Source of the DNA: Zoogloea sp035335645
GTDB taxonomy: Bacteria; Pseudomonadota; Gammaproteobacteria; Burkholderiales; Rhodocyclaceae
Assembly: GCA_035335645.1 (NCBI GenBank)
Contig: DAOQMM010000032.1
Location: 1-30,996 of the forward strand
Direction of reading: 5' to 3'
DNA: 30,996 bases
This document shows positions 7,799 to 14,927 of the stretch, one piece after another. The notes beneath the pieces are model-generated. The model saw only the letters and a list, made by a program, of their open reading frames with translations, had not been told where the DNA came from and searched no databases. Numbering within the stretch: the first letter of the stretch is position 1; every line of letters starts with the position of its first letter. The position numbers were made by a program, and so were the translations under genes.

Positions 7799-8257
7799 AT
7801 GGCCCAAATGCGCGAAACCCCCTACGCCGCCTTCAACTTCCTCGTGGAGCTCCAGCCCGGCCAGGGCAAGGAGGTCCAGGCCGGCTTCTCCGAGGTCTCC
7901 GGCCTCAACGCCGAAGTCACCGTCGCCGAATACCGCGCCGGCAATTCGACGGTCAATTACGTGCACAAGCTGCCCGGCATCCACAAGGCGGGCGACGTGA
8001 CCCTCAAGCGCGGCGTGATCGGCGCCCAGAACCTCTACGAATGGCTCGAAGCCAGCCGCAGCGGGCGCATCAAGGACGCCAAGCGCGAGATCGTCATCAA
8101 GCTCCTCTCCGAAGACCGGGCCGACACCGTCGTCAGCTGGAAGCTGCGCGGCGCCATGCCTATCAAATGGACCGGACCCACCCTCACCGCCAAGGGCGGC
8201 GGCGACGTGGCCATCGAGGAGCTGGTGCTGTCCGTGGAGACGGTGGAACAGGAGTAA
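7799..8257 (+). CDS. Inner tube protein (T4 gp19-like, Pvc1/Afp1 type)
   Basis: The 152-aa product matches the gp19/Hcp-fold tail tube family at the usual length of about 145-155 aa. Visible signatures are the N-terminal YAAFNFLVEL strand, GFSEVSGL, the VTLKRGV strand followed by LYEWLE, and the C-terminal AIEELVLSVE strand. It forms the rigid hexameric tube inside the sheath. It begins 16 nt after the sheath stop with GGAGAG upstream. The strand-loop-strand regions typical of tube monomers look intact. This is probably the major tube protein because it directly follows the full sheath; the second tube gene downstream is more diverged. Confidence 0.94.
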   Translation: MAQMRETPYAAFNFLVELQPGQGKEVQAGFSEVSGLNAEVTVAEYRAGNSTVNYVHKLPGIHKAGDVTLKRGVIGAQNLYEWLEASRSGRIKDAKREIVIKLLSEDRADTVVSWKLRGAMPIKWTGPTLTAKGGGDVAIEELVLSVETVEQE

Positions 8258-8264
8258 TCGGTCC

Positions 8265-9887
8265 GTGTTCCTCGCCGACCAGCGCATCGAGATTGACGCC
8301 CGCCCGGCGCCCCCTGTGCCGCCGGTGCTGGAGGTGGTCATGCTCGGCCATTGCCCCGGCCCGGACGACGGCAGCGGCGCGTCCGGTGCCCAATGGCAGC
8401 GGGTGGCCGACGACGAGGCCTTGCTCGCCGACATCGCCGCCCTCGGCTTCAGCCGGGAGGTGCGCCGGCTCAAGGCCCTGCGCGCGGGCGTGGACAGCGC
8501 CGGACGGTCCGTCACCCCCGAGCCCGGCGATGCGGATCTGCGCGCACTCTACCGTCTGCCGCTGCCGATCCACGCCCTTGGCCAGTTCCGCGTGCTCTTC
8601 CCGTACAGCTTCGACACCCCGTGTAGGGCGGTCAGCACCCTGGCCGGCGACCGGGCCTGGCTGCCTCGGGCCGTACAGGACTTCTTCGAGGACAGCACCT
8701 CCCTCGGCCGCGAAGCCCTCAAGCTGTGGGTCATCCGCGTCCCCGAGGCCGAAGGCGCCCACGGCTTTCTCCCCGACGCGGGTGCCCAGCTCACCGACAT
8801 CGGACGCCTTGGCGCCTTCGAGCGGGCGCTGCTCCCCCCGCGGGCGGGGCTGATCGTGCTGCCAGATCTTGAACGCCTCCAGGTGCCCGCCCTCCTCCCG
8901 GACATCCCGCGCATGCAGCTGGATAACCCGGTGCCGGCCTTCCTTCCCGTGGGCACGGCCGTGGACGACGGCCACCGGGAACGTCGCCGCGGCGACGAGA
9001 TTCCCCACGCCACCGAACCGCTGCCCCCCGAGGCCGTCATCGAGCCGCTGATCCGTACCCTCGCCCGCCTGCGACCGGACATGCAGTGTCTGCTCGCCCT
9101 GCCCCTGGACGCGGACGCCGGCCAGGAAGTCCCGGTGCCGGCCCCCGCCTGGACCGCCTACCTCACGCGGACGGTCGGCAGCGCCCTCAAGGAAGGCGCT
9201 GCCAGTCTCGACGCCGCCTCCGCACTGCGTCACCTGCAGTGGATCTACCCTTATCTGCGGGGTGCCGATCGTCCCCTTGGCTCCCCGTGCGGCCTCGTCG
9301 CCGGATTGCAGGCCCTCACCGCCCAGCGCGCCGGGCCGTGGCGCTCCATCGGCGAACGTCCCTTCGCCGGACGCGATCTGCCCTGGCCGGTGCTGGACCA
9401 GAACCAAGCCGCCGCCCTGCGTCAGGCACCGGGCGTCACCGTATTGCTGCGTCGCAACGGGCGCATCGTCGTGGACGATGAACGCCTGTGCGTTCCCTGC
9501 CTGCCGCTGCCGGCCCTGCGCCAGCTCGACGCCGCACGGCGCGGTCAGGATCACTGGTATTCCGCCGAGGTCATGCGCTTCATGGGGTGGCTGCAACGCC
9601 AGTTGCGGGCGCTGGGCGAGCGCCTGGTCTTCGACGCCGATGTGCATGATCCCCGCACCGAGATGGCCCTGCGTGCCTTCTTCACACACCTTCACGCCCG
9701 TGGAGCCCTGCGCGGCGCACGGCCCGAAGACGCCTATCGCCTGGCCATCCGCAGTGACGGCGACAGCACGCTGATCGCCGACATCGAGATCGCACCGGCC
9801 TTTCCGCTGGACCTGATCCGCATCACCTTCCTGCAGGACCGGCACAACGCCGACGCCCGTGTGCAGATGGAGGCCCTCGATGGCTGA
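8265..9887 (+). CDS. Diverged sheath-like protein lacking the canonical sheath N-terminus
   Basis: The 540-aa product aligns by eye to the sheath encoded at 5614. A segment AVQDFFED...KLWVIRV parallels ARAFFDN...LFVVRV; GLIVLP parallels SIVMVP; SPCGLVAGLQA parallels PPAGFIAGVYA; a QAPGVTVLLRRNGRIVV segment parallels the GINCLRAFPGRGLRVW strand pair; and GALRGARPEDAYRLAIRSD parallels LLGGAPKEAYFVRCD. The PGVFIEE start that forms the sheath linker is absent. GTG 8265 is used because AGGAG lies 10 nt upstream and the first in-frame ATG (8341) would remove 25 residues. It sits between the two tube genes and overlaps the second by 8 nt. By position and architecture it could be a sheath initiator, cap-end or baseplate-proximal sheath; that is inference. 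Confidence 0.75.
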   Translation: MFLADQRIEIDARPAPPVPPVLEVVMLGHCPGPDDGSGASGAQWQRVADDEALLADIAALGFSREVRRLKALRAGVDSAGRSVTPEPGDADLRALYRLPLPIHALGQFRVLFPYSFDTPCRAVSTLAGDRAWLPRAVQDFFEDSTSLGREALKLWVIRVPEAEGAHGFLPDAGAQLTDIGRLGAFERALLPPRAGLIVLPDLERLQVPALLPDIPRMQLDNPVPAFLPVGTAVDDGHRERRRGDEIPHATEPLPPEAVIEPLIRTLARLRPDMQCLLALPLDADAGQEVPVPAPAWTAYLTRTVGSALKEGAASLDAASALRHLQWIYPYLRGADRPLGSPCGLVAGLQALTAQRAGPWRSIGERPFAGRDLPWPVLDQNQAAALRQAPGVTVLLRRNGRIVVDDERLCVPCLPLPALRQLDAARRGQDHWYSAEVMRFMGWLQRQLRALGERLVFDADVHDPRTEMALRAFFTHLHARGALRGARPEDAYRLAIRSDGDSTLIADIEIAPAFPLDLIRITFLQDRHNADARVQMEALDG

Positions 9888-10371
9888 CAGCGCGCCCGTT
9901 CCGGCCGAATTCATCCCCTTCCGCTTCCGCGTCGCCCTCTTTGCGGACGAAGGCGGCAGCCAGCTCGTGTGCCGCGGTGCCTTCAGCGAAGTCAGCGGGC
10001 TGGAAGCCAGCGTGGCGGTCAAGAATCTCAAGGAAGGTGGCCGCAACTGGGGCGAAGTGCAGCTCTCCGGGCCCACCACCTTCTCGCCGGTGGTCCTCAA
10101 ACGTGGCTTCACCGAAGTGGGCGACCTGTGGAAGTGGTTCGACGCGATGAATCGCCAGGCCAACTACGCCCTGCGTTATACCGGGCTGATCGAGGTCTTC
10201 CATCCCTCCCGCGCCTTCACCGACGGCCCCACCGTCAAGTGGTGGCTGCACCAGGTGCTGCCGGTCAAGTTCAAGGGCCCGGACCTCTCGGCCACCGCCA
10301 GCCAGGTGGCCATCGAGGAACTGCACCTCGCCCATGAAGGCTTTACCCTCGAAGCGGGAGGCGCCCCATGA
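9880..10371 (+). CDS. Second tube protein (gp19-like, Pvc5/Afp5 type)
   Basis: The 163-aa product is a second gp19-family tube protein: FRFRVALFADEG at the N-terminus, AFSEVSGLEA, VVLKRGF followed by LWKWFD, LPVKFKGP, and an AIEELHLAHEGF C-terminal strand. It is clearly related to, but diverged from, the tube at 7799. In Afp/PVC systems such extra tube proteins (Afp5) form the ring joining the tube to the spike complex. ATG 9880 is preferred over an upstream in-frame ATG at 9859 because family members begin shortly before the FRF strand. It overlaps the preceding stop by 8 nt and the next gene by 4 nt (ATGA), consistent with coupled translation. Confidence 0.92.
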   Translation: MADSAPVPAEFIPFRFRVALFADEGGSQLVCRGAFSEVSGLEASVAVKNLKEGGRNWGEVQLSGPTTFSPVVLKRGFTEVGDLWKWFDAMNRQANYALRYTGLIEVFHPSRAFTDGPTVKWWLHQVLPVKFKGPDLSATASQVAIEELHLAHEGFTLEAGGAP

Positions 10372-11066
10372 GCCCCGCAGGCGCTCCGCCCAGCTTCGCC
10401 AAGGCCGTGCTCATCCCCATGAACGGCGACCAGGTCGAGACCGATCCGGCCAAGCACATCCCGGTGCAGTTCAACCCGTCCACCCTGCGTGTGACCCTCG
10501 CCAACACCCTGCACGCCGACAGCGGTGGCGGCCGTCGCGGGCGCCGCCCCGCTGCCCAGTACGTAGAGAAGAGCGAATCCTCCCTGGCCGTCGAACTGGT
10601 CTTCGACACCTCGGTCGCCCAGCAGGGCACGCCCGCCAATTCCGACGTGCGGGCCCTCACCGGACGCATCGCCGAGACCTTCATGAAGCCCGTCGATCCC
10701 GACTCCGCCCGTCCTGGCGCGCCCAAGCGCTGCCGCTTCCAGTGGGGCAGCTTCAAATTCACCGGCATGCTCGCCTCCTACGGTGAAACGCTGGATTTCT
10801 TTGCCCCGGAGGGCATACCGCTGCGCGCCACGCTGGCCCTCACCTTCAAGGAAGACCGCTACCAGTTCGACCGGGACGAATCCGTGCGCGCCGCCGCCCG
10901 CGCCCAGCCCGCCTTCGCCCCGGGCGGCAGCGATGTCAGCGCGGACCGGGCCACCCAGGCTGCCGGCGGCGATCCCCGCGACTGGCGCGGCGTCGCCGAC
11001 CTCAACGCCCTCGAAAACCCCCGCTTCACCCCGGCCGGCGGGGTCCGCATCCCCGGCCGCGACTAG
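10368..11066 (+). CDS. CIS_tube family spike adaptor (Pvc7/Afp7-like)
   Basis: The 232-aa product belongs to the contractile injection system tube/adaptor family (PF19266, Afp7/Pvc7-like). Signatures are the N-terminal IPVQFNPSTLRVTLANT, a central strand ELVFDTS, KRCRFQWGSFKFTGMLASY, and EGIPLRATLALTFKE. The C-terminal 55 residues are Gly/Ala/Asp-rich and end without the LysM repeat seen in phage gp53-type relatives, although the final RGVADLNALENPRF stretch resembles the short LysM-like remnant of Afp7. In known particles the protein clamps the tube-initiating ring on the spike hub. It starts 4 nt inside the second tube gene. Confidence 0.88.
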   Translation: MSPAGAPPSFAKAVLIPMNGDQVETDPAKHIPVQFNPSTLRVTLANTLHADSGGGRRGRRPAAQYVEKSESSLAVELVFDTSVAQQGTPANSDVRALTGRIAETFMKPVDPDSARPGAPKRCRFQWGSFKFTGMLASYGETLDFFAPEGIPLRATLALTFKEDRYQFDRDESVRAAARAQPAFAPGGSDVSADRATQAAGGDPRDWRGVADLNALENPRFTPAGGVRIPGRD

Positions 11067-11074
11067 GAGCCGCC

Positions 11075-11224
11075 ATGCCCGTCGTCATCGAAGAACTCTC
11101 GGCCGAAATCACCCCCGACCCCCACGAGTCCCCGGCCCAGCCCGCTGAAGATGCCGCCGAGCGGGCCGTCCTCGACCTGATCGAACTCGCCCGCGAACGG
11201 GAGGCCCGCCTTGCCGTCGATTGA
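11075..11224 (+). CDS. Small DUF5908-like baseplate protein (Pvc6/Afp6-like)
   Basis: A 49-aa frame starts at ATG 11075, 8 nt after the adaptor stop, with TAGGAG immediately upstream, and ends at TGA 11222-11224. It begins MPVVIEELSAEI, like the short DUF5908 proteins that sit between the spike adaptor and hub genes in many eCIS clusters (Afp6 position), and ends in a charged helix of the form ERAVLDLIELARERE. The sequence is short, so the assignment rests on N-terminus, length and exact position. It is below the usual gene-caller size limit. Its 3' end overlaps the hub gene by 14 nt. Confidence 0.7.
   Translation: MPVVIEELSAEITPDPHESPAQPAEDAAERAVLDLIELAREREARLAVD
11199..11204 (+). promoter_or_regulatory. 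Ribosome binding site defining a TTG start for the hub gene
   Basis: GGGAGG lies 6 nt before TTG 11211, inside the 49-aa gene. It supports TTG as the real start: the next in-frame ATG (11331) would remove the conserved first strands of the hub protein. Confidence 0.6.
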
Positions 11225-12257
11225 CGCCCCGCTCCTCAACGTCCGCCCCCGCTTCCGGGTGGACGGCCAGGACCGTCCCAACCTGGGCGAGGCCGTGCTC
11301 GCCCTGGACCTGCGCCTGCCCCGCAGTGGCATGGCGGGTGCCGAGGTGCGCGTGCTCAACTGGAGCGGAAGCGGCAGCGCCGCCACGTTCGTCTTCAACG
11401 ACATCCGGCTGGGGCAACGTCTGGAACTCTTCCTCGGCGAAGGTGCCAACGCGACGGCCGCCTTCAGCGGCGACATCACCGCCCTCGAAGAGCGCTATGG
11501 CGACGGCGCGCCGCAGCTCGTGCTGCTGGCCGAGGACGGTCTGCACCGCCTGGCCCGCCGCCGTACCAGCCGCGCTTTCGAAGACCAGAGCCTGGACGAT
11601 GTGATCCGCCGCATCGCCAGCGACGCCGGCCTGCAGGCCGACGTGCAGGCCGGCAGCGATCAAGCCACCTGGCTGCAGAACAACGAGAGCGACCTGGCCT
11701 TCCTGCTGCGTCAGCTCGAACCCCGCGACATCGGCCTGCGCCTCCAGGACGGTCGCCTGCGGGCCCGTGATGACGAAGCCGACCCCCGCCCGGCGCGCCT
11801 CACGGTGGGTGCCAACGCCGAGAAGATCCGCCTGATTGCCGATCTCAACCATCAGGTCAGTCGCGTCCAAGCCCGGGGGTACGATCTGGCCGCTGCCACC
11901 GACCTCAGCGGTGACGCGTCCAGCCTGGTCCCCGCGCCGGCAGGCGTGAGTGGCGTCGCCACCCTGGGCAGCCTGGGCTGGAACACGGTCTCCACCCGGC
12001 CCCATCCCGCCCCGCGCACGGCCGGCGAGGCCAACGACCTGGCCCGCAAGGGACTGCGTCAGAGCGCCCGCCGCTTCGTCCATGGCGAGATCGTCTGCCG
12101 CGACACCCCGGATCTGCGCGGTGGTCGCGAGGTCGAACTGGTGGACGCGTCGCCCCGTCTGGCCGGCCGCTATCGGGTGATGGACTGCCATCACCGCTTC
12201 GACGCTTCCGCCGGCCTGCGCACCCACCTGCGCGTCGAGCGGCCCGACCTGAGCTGA
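11211..12257 (+). CDS. Baseplate hub protein (gp27/phage late-control D-like)
   Basis: The 348-aa product resembles the hub half of VgrG/Pvc8: an N-terminal strand set (PLLNVRPRF, LALDLRLPRSG), the DDVIRRIASDAGL helix, the hallmark TWLQNNESDLAFLLRQL segment followed by a strand pair with IGLRLQDGRL, and a C-terminal barrel ending in YRVMDCHHRFD. The trimeric hub connects the tube to the spike. PVC/Afp encode hub and spike as one chain, whereas here the spike is a separate gene 9 nt downstream. Translation probably starts at TTG 11211, preceded by GGGAGG, overlapping the DUF5908-like gene by 14 nt. Confidence 0.88.
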   Translation: MPSIDAPLLNVRPRFRVDGQDRPNLGEAVLALDLRLPRSGMAGAEVRVLNWSGSGSAATFVFNDIRLGQRLELFLGEGANATAAFSGDITALEERYGDGAPQLVLLAEDGLHRLARRRTSRAFEDQSLDDVIRRIASDAGLQADVQAGSDQATWLQNNESDLAFLLRQLEPRDIGLRLQDGRLRARDDEADPRPARLTVGANAEKIRLIADLNHQVSRVQARGYDLAAATDLSGDASSLVPAPAGVSGVATLGSLGWNTVSTRPHPAPRTAGEANDLARKGLRQSARRFVHGEIVCRDTPDLRGGREVELVDASPRLAGRYRVMDCHHRFDASAGLRTHLRVERPDLS

Positions 12258-12266
12258 GGCGCCCCC

Positions 12267-12905
12267 ATGAGCCCCCACAGCCTCGGCCCCCTCCACGAAC
12301 TCCACCTGGCCTCGGTGCTGGACAACAGCGACCCGGACAACCGCGGCCGCCTGCGCATCCGCCTCGCCGCCACGGGCCTGGAAACCTGGGCCGGCGTCAT
12401 CGTCGCCAGCGCTGGCAATGGCTATGGCGTCAGCCTGCTGCCGCGGGTCGGGGAACAGGTCGTCATCGCCTTCGTGAGCCCCGACCTGCCCCTGGTGATC
12501 GGCGCCCTGTGGGCCGGCGGCAGCAGCCAGCCCGGCGACGCCGCGCCAGTGGATCAGCGCTACCTCGTCCAGACGCCCGCCGGCTTCAAGCTGCTGATGG
12601 ACGATCAGGCCCAGCGCGTACGCATCGAGACGCCCGCCGGCTACCACTTCACCGTCACGGATCAGGGCAGCGGCACGGTCACTATCGAAAAGGGTGCGGA
12701 AAAGATCGAGATGGCGTCCGGCGGCATCACCCTCACCACCGGCTCAAAGGTCACCGTGCAGGCCTCCTCGGTCGAGGTCTCGGCCGGCTCCGTGCAGGTT
12801 AACGCGGGCATGAGCAAATTCTCCGGCGTGGTCCAGTGCGACACCCTGATCAGCAACAGTGTGGTGTCGTCCAGCTACACACCGGGCGCGGGGAACATAT
12901 GGTGA
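12267..12905 (+). CDS. Spike protein (gp5/VgrG OB-fold and beta-helix)
   Basis: The 212-aa product has a gp5-type OB-fold (about 8-90): ASVLDNSDPDNRGRLRI, WAGVIVASAGNGYG, LPRVGEQVVIAFV and PLVIGALW are the usual landmarks. After a short linker (about 95-190) come short hydrophobic/polar alternations (VRIETPAGYHFTV, TVTIEKG, ITLTTGSKVTVQASSVEVSAGSV) that fit the trimeric beta-helix needle. The protein ends SSYTPGAGNIW. No toxin or metallopeptidase extension is present. It is the puncturing tip under the hub; a PAAR-type tip protein was not seen. Its stop overlaps the next gene by 7 nt. Confidence 0.92.
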   Translation: MSPHSLGPLHELHLASVLDNSDPDNRGRLRIRLAATGLETWAGVIVASAGNGYGVSLLPRVGEQVVIAFVSPDLPLVIGALWAGGSSQPGDAAPVDQRYLVQTPAGFKLLMDDQAQRVRIETPAGYHFTVTDQGSGTVTIEKGAEKIEMASGGITLTTGSKVTVQASSVEVSAGSVQVNAGMSKFSGVVQCDTLISNSVVSSSYTPGAGNIW

Positions 12906-14521
12906 ACGTCCCCGTGGCGGCCCGGCCGCCTTCCGTCCATCACACGCCGCGCCTGCTGCCGACCTGGTTCGCAGGGGGCGCGGACGAGGGCATGAGCCTG
13001 CACCGCTACCTGGACGACCAGTTCGTACCGCGCTTCCTGCAGGACGCCCAGGCCGGCCGTCTCACGGCCACCCGCAGTCAGGGCTGGTACCAGTCCGACC
13101 GGGTCGGGCGTTACAAGGACGCGCCCCTGCTGCGCCTGCCCATGCACCGGGCCTTCTACATCGCGTGCTGCGAAGTGAGCTGCGACACCTTCGGCCTGCC
13201 GGCCTTCGATCCGGTCAAGGTCCGCTCCGCCGGCTTCGTCGTGCGCCGCGGCCTGCCCGGCGGCGCCGTCCAGCGCTGGATGATCCGCGAAGGCGAGGCC
13301 CTCGGCTGGCAAGGCGGGGCCGGCGACGGCGGCGAACCGGATGAGTACCGGCGTCTGCTTCATCACGGCCTGCTCAAGCCGCGCTTCCCCGAACCGCCCT
13401 ATTCCGGCGAAGAGACCCACCCCCTCCACCCGGCCCTCGTCAAGGCCCGCGACGCATCCGGCCACGTGCGCAACCGCACCCTCCTGTGGGGCTATCTGCC
13501 CCTCGGCGGCACCTATCGCGAGCAGGGCGGCGTGGAGATCCCGACTGACACGGACACGGCCCTCGGTCAGGAGATCGCGTGGCCCTGCGGCAGCCGGGGC
13601 GCCCGCGCCTGGCAGGCGCAGGATTCCCGCCCGGTTCAGCTCGGCTATGCCAGCCAGGGCTTCCGCGAACTCCTCAGCGTCCTCCTGCGCTATCGCATCA
13701 CCGACGCCACCCAGCCCGACAACGAGGCCCTGCGCGCCCTCCTCGGCCAGATCCATTTCTACCCGGCCCCGTCCGACCGCTTCGCCGCGCCGCCCCCCAC
13801 GACCCGCGGCACCTCCCTGCTCGAATGGCTCGACCGCAGCGAAGCCGCGGTGCTGGACTGGCTCACCCGCCTTGCCGCCGGCAGTGCGACCCTCACGAGC
13901 GCCCCGCTCCCCAGTCAGAGCGGCCTCGACGCGGCCGGCAAGCCGCTCAGCGTCCCCGTCGTTCTGGATGTCTATCTCTCCCAGACCCAGGCCGCCCTGC
14001 TGCGTCAACTCGTGCCGGCCCGGGGGCGCCGCGCCATGGCCCGCAACGACGACGGCATCGCCTTTCCGCGCTACCCCCAGGGTGAGGACGACCTCTTCCA
14101 TGCCGTACCCTTCGTCCGCTGGGAGGATGACTGCGGCTGCGAGCGCACCGTGTGGGGCCGCCCCAGCCTGCCCTTCCGCGTCGCCTCCCCCCTCGATCCG
14201 GACTTCCAACGTCCGCAGGCCATCCTGCTGCCGCGCCTGGACGACCTCAAGCGCGGCGCGGCCCGCGGCATTGCCCTGATGGCGCCCAAGTCCCTCGCCG
14301 ACAAGCTCCTCGGCATTGCCCCCAAGATGCCACCCGCCGAGGGCGGTCCCGGCAACGCCTGCGGACTGTGCTGGGTCTTCAGCCTGAGCATCCCCATTGT
14401 CACCATTTGCGCGATGATCATCCTGATGATCCTCATCAACCTGCTCAACCTGATCTTCGGCTGGCTGCCCTGGGCCCTGCTGGCCCTGCCCCGCCTGTGC
14501 GGCAAGCTCCTCAAGGACTGA
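12899..14521 (+). CDS. Unrecognised injection-system protein with a C-terminal membrane segment
   Basis: The 540-aa product is not a family I recognise. Residues 1-480 are soluble-looking, with Trp/Tyr/Arg-rich stretches such as RSQGWYQSDRVGRYKDAPL, a cysteine pair near 69-73 (IACCEVSC) and another at DDCGCE. About residues 488-528 are intensely hydrophobic: FSLSIPIVTICAMIILMILI, then LLNLIFGWLPWALLALP, then a positive tail RLCGKLLKD. This could be one long or two hairpin-like transmembrane helices. There is no signal peptide. The start is ATG 12899 (GTG 12902 possible), overlapping the spike stop by 7 nt, and gp25 follows 3 nt later. The position inside the baseplate block suggests a structural or anchoring role, or a membrane-inserting payload; all are inference. 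Confidence 0.6.
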   Translation: MVNVPVAARPPSVHHTPRLLPTWFAGGADEGMSLHRYLDDQFVPRFLQDAQAGRLTATRSQGWYQSDRVGRYKDAPLLRLPMHRAFYIACCEVSCDTFGLPAFDPVKVRSAGFVVRRGLPGGAVQRWMIREGEALGWQGGAGDGGEPDEYRRLLHHGLLKPRFPEPPYSGEETHPLHPALVKARDASGHVRNRTLLWGYLPLGGTYREQGGVEIPTDTDTALGQEIAWPCGSRGARAWQAQDSRPVQLGYASQGFRELLSVLLRYRITDATQPDNEALRALLGQIHFYPAPSDRFAAPPPTTRGTSLLEWLDRSEAAVLDWLTRLAAGSATLTSAPLPSQSGLDAAGKPLSVPVVLDVYLSQTQAALLRQLVPARGRRAMARNDDGIAFPRYPQGEDDLFHAVPFVRWEDDCGCERTVWGRPSLPFRVASPLDPDFQRPQAILLPRLDDLKRGAARGIALMAPKSLADKLLGIAPKMPPAEGGPGNACGLCWVFSLSIPIVTICAMIILMILINLLNLIFGWLPWALLALPRLCGKLLKD

Positions 14522-14524
14522 GCC

Positions 14525-14917
14525 ATGGCCTCCTCCGCGCCCCGCCTCCTCAGCTTTCCCCTCCTCGACGGCGTCGCGCCCGATGGCCGTCTCGCGTGGG
14601 CCGACGGGGACAAGAGCATCCGCGAGGTGATGCTCAACATCCTCCTCACGCGCCCCGGCGAACGCCTGCTGCGCCCGGACTTCGGCGCCGGCCTGCGGGA
14701 CTTCATCCACCACCCCAACAACGAGACGACCCGCGCCCTCGTCGCCGACGCGGTGCAGCGTGCCCTCGTCCGCTGGGAACCGCGCGTGAGCATCGAGGAG
14801 GTCCGCGTGGTGCCCGACCCGCAACGCCTGTCCCACATCAACCTGTCCATCCGCTACCGCCTGCGCCAGGACGGCCGCCGGGACAGCCTTGATCTGGCCA
14901 TCGAACTCGGTGCCTAG
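14525..14917 (+). CDS. Baseplate wedge protein gp25-like (Pvc9/Afp9)
   Basis: The 130-aa product is a GPW/gp25 family baseplate wedge protein of normal length. The diagnostic run is the helix IREVMLNILLTRPGERLLRPDFGAGL, followed by the helix ALVADAVQRAL and strands with RVSIEEVRV and INLSIRYRL. In known systems gp25 forms part of the wedge core bundle and primes sheath assembly through its EPR-like motif; here the corresponding loop reads RWEPRVSIEEV, which retains E-P-R. It begins 3 nt after the membrane-segment gene, and its stop (14915-14917) is 10 nt before the baseplate J gene. Confidence 0.94.
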   Translation: MASSAPRLLSFPLLDGVAPDGRLAWADGDKSIREVMLNILLTRPGERLLRPDFGAGLRDFIHHPNNETTRALVADAVQRALVRWEPRVSIEEVRVVPDPQRLSHINLSIRYRLRQDGRRDSLDLAIELGA

Positions 14918-14927
14918 GACGACCATC

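Noticed and set aside
4675..7800. Antisense open frame of about 1041 codons opposite the sheath and cap region
   Set aside because: The opposite strand holds conserved sheath sequence. Long antisense frames arise from the G/C-rich third positions; this one has a biased Gly/Val/Glu composition and no family motif.
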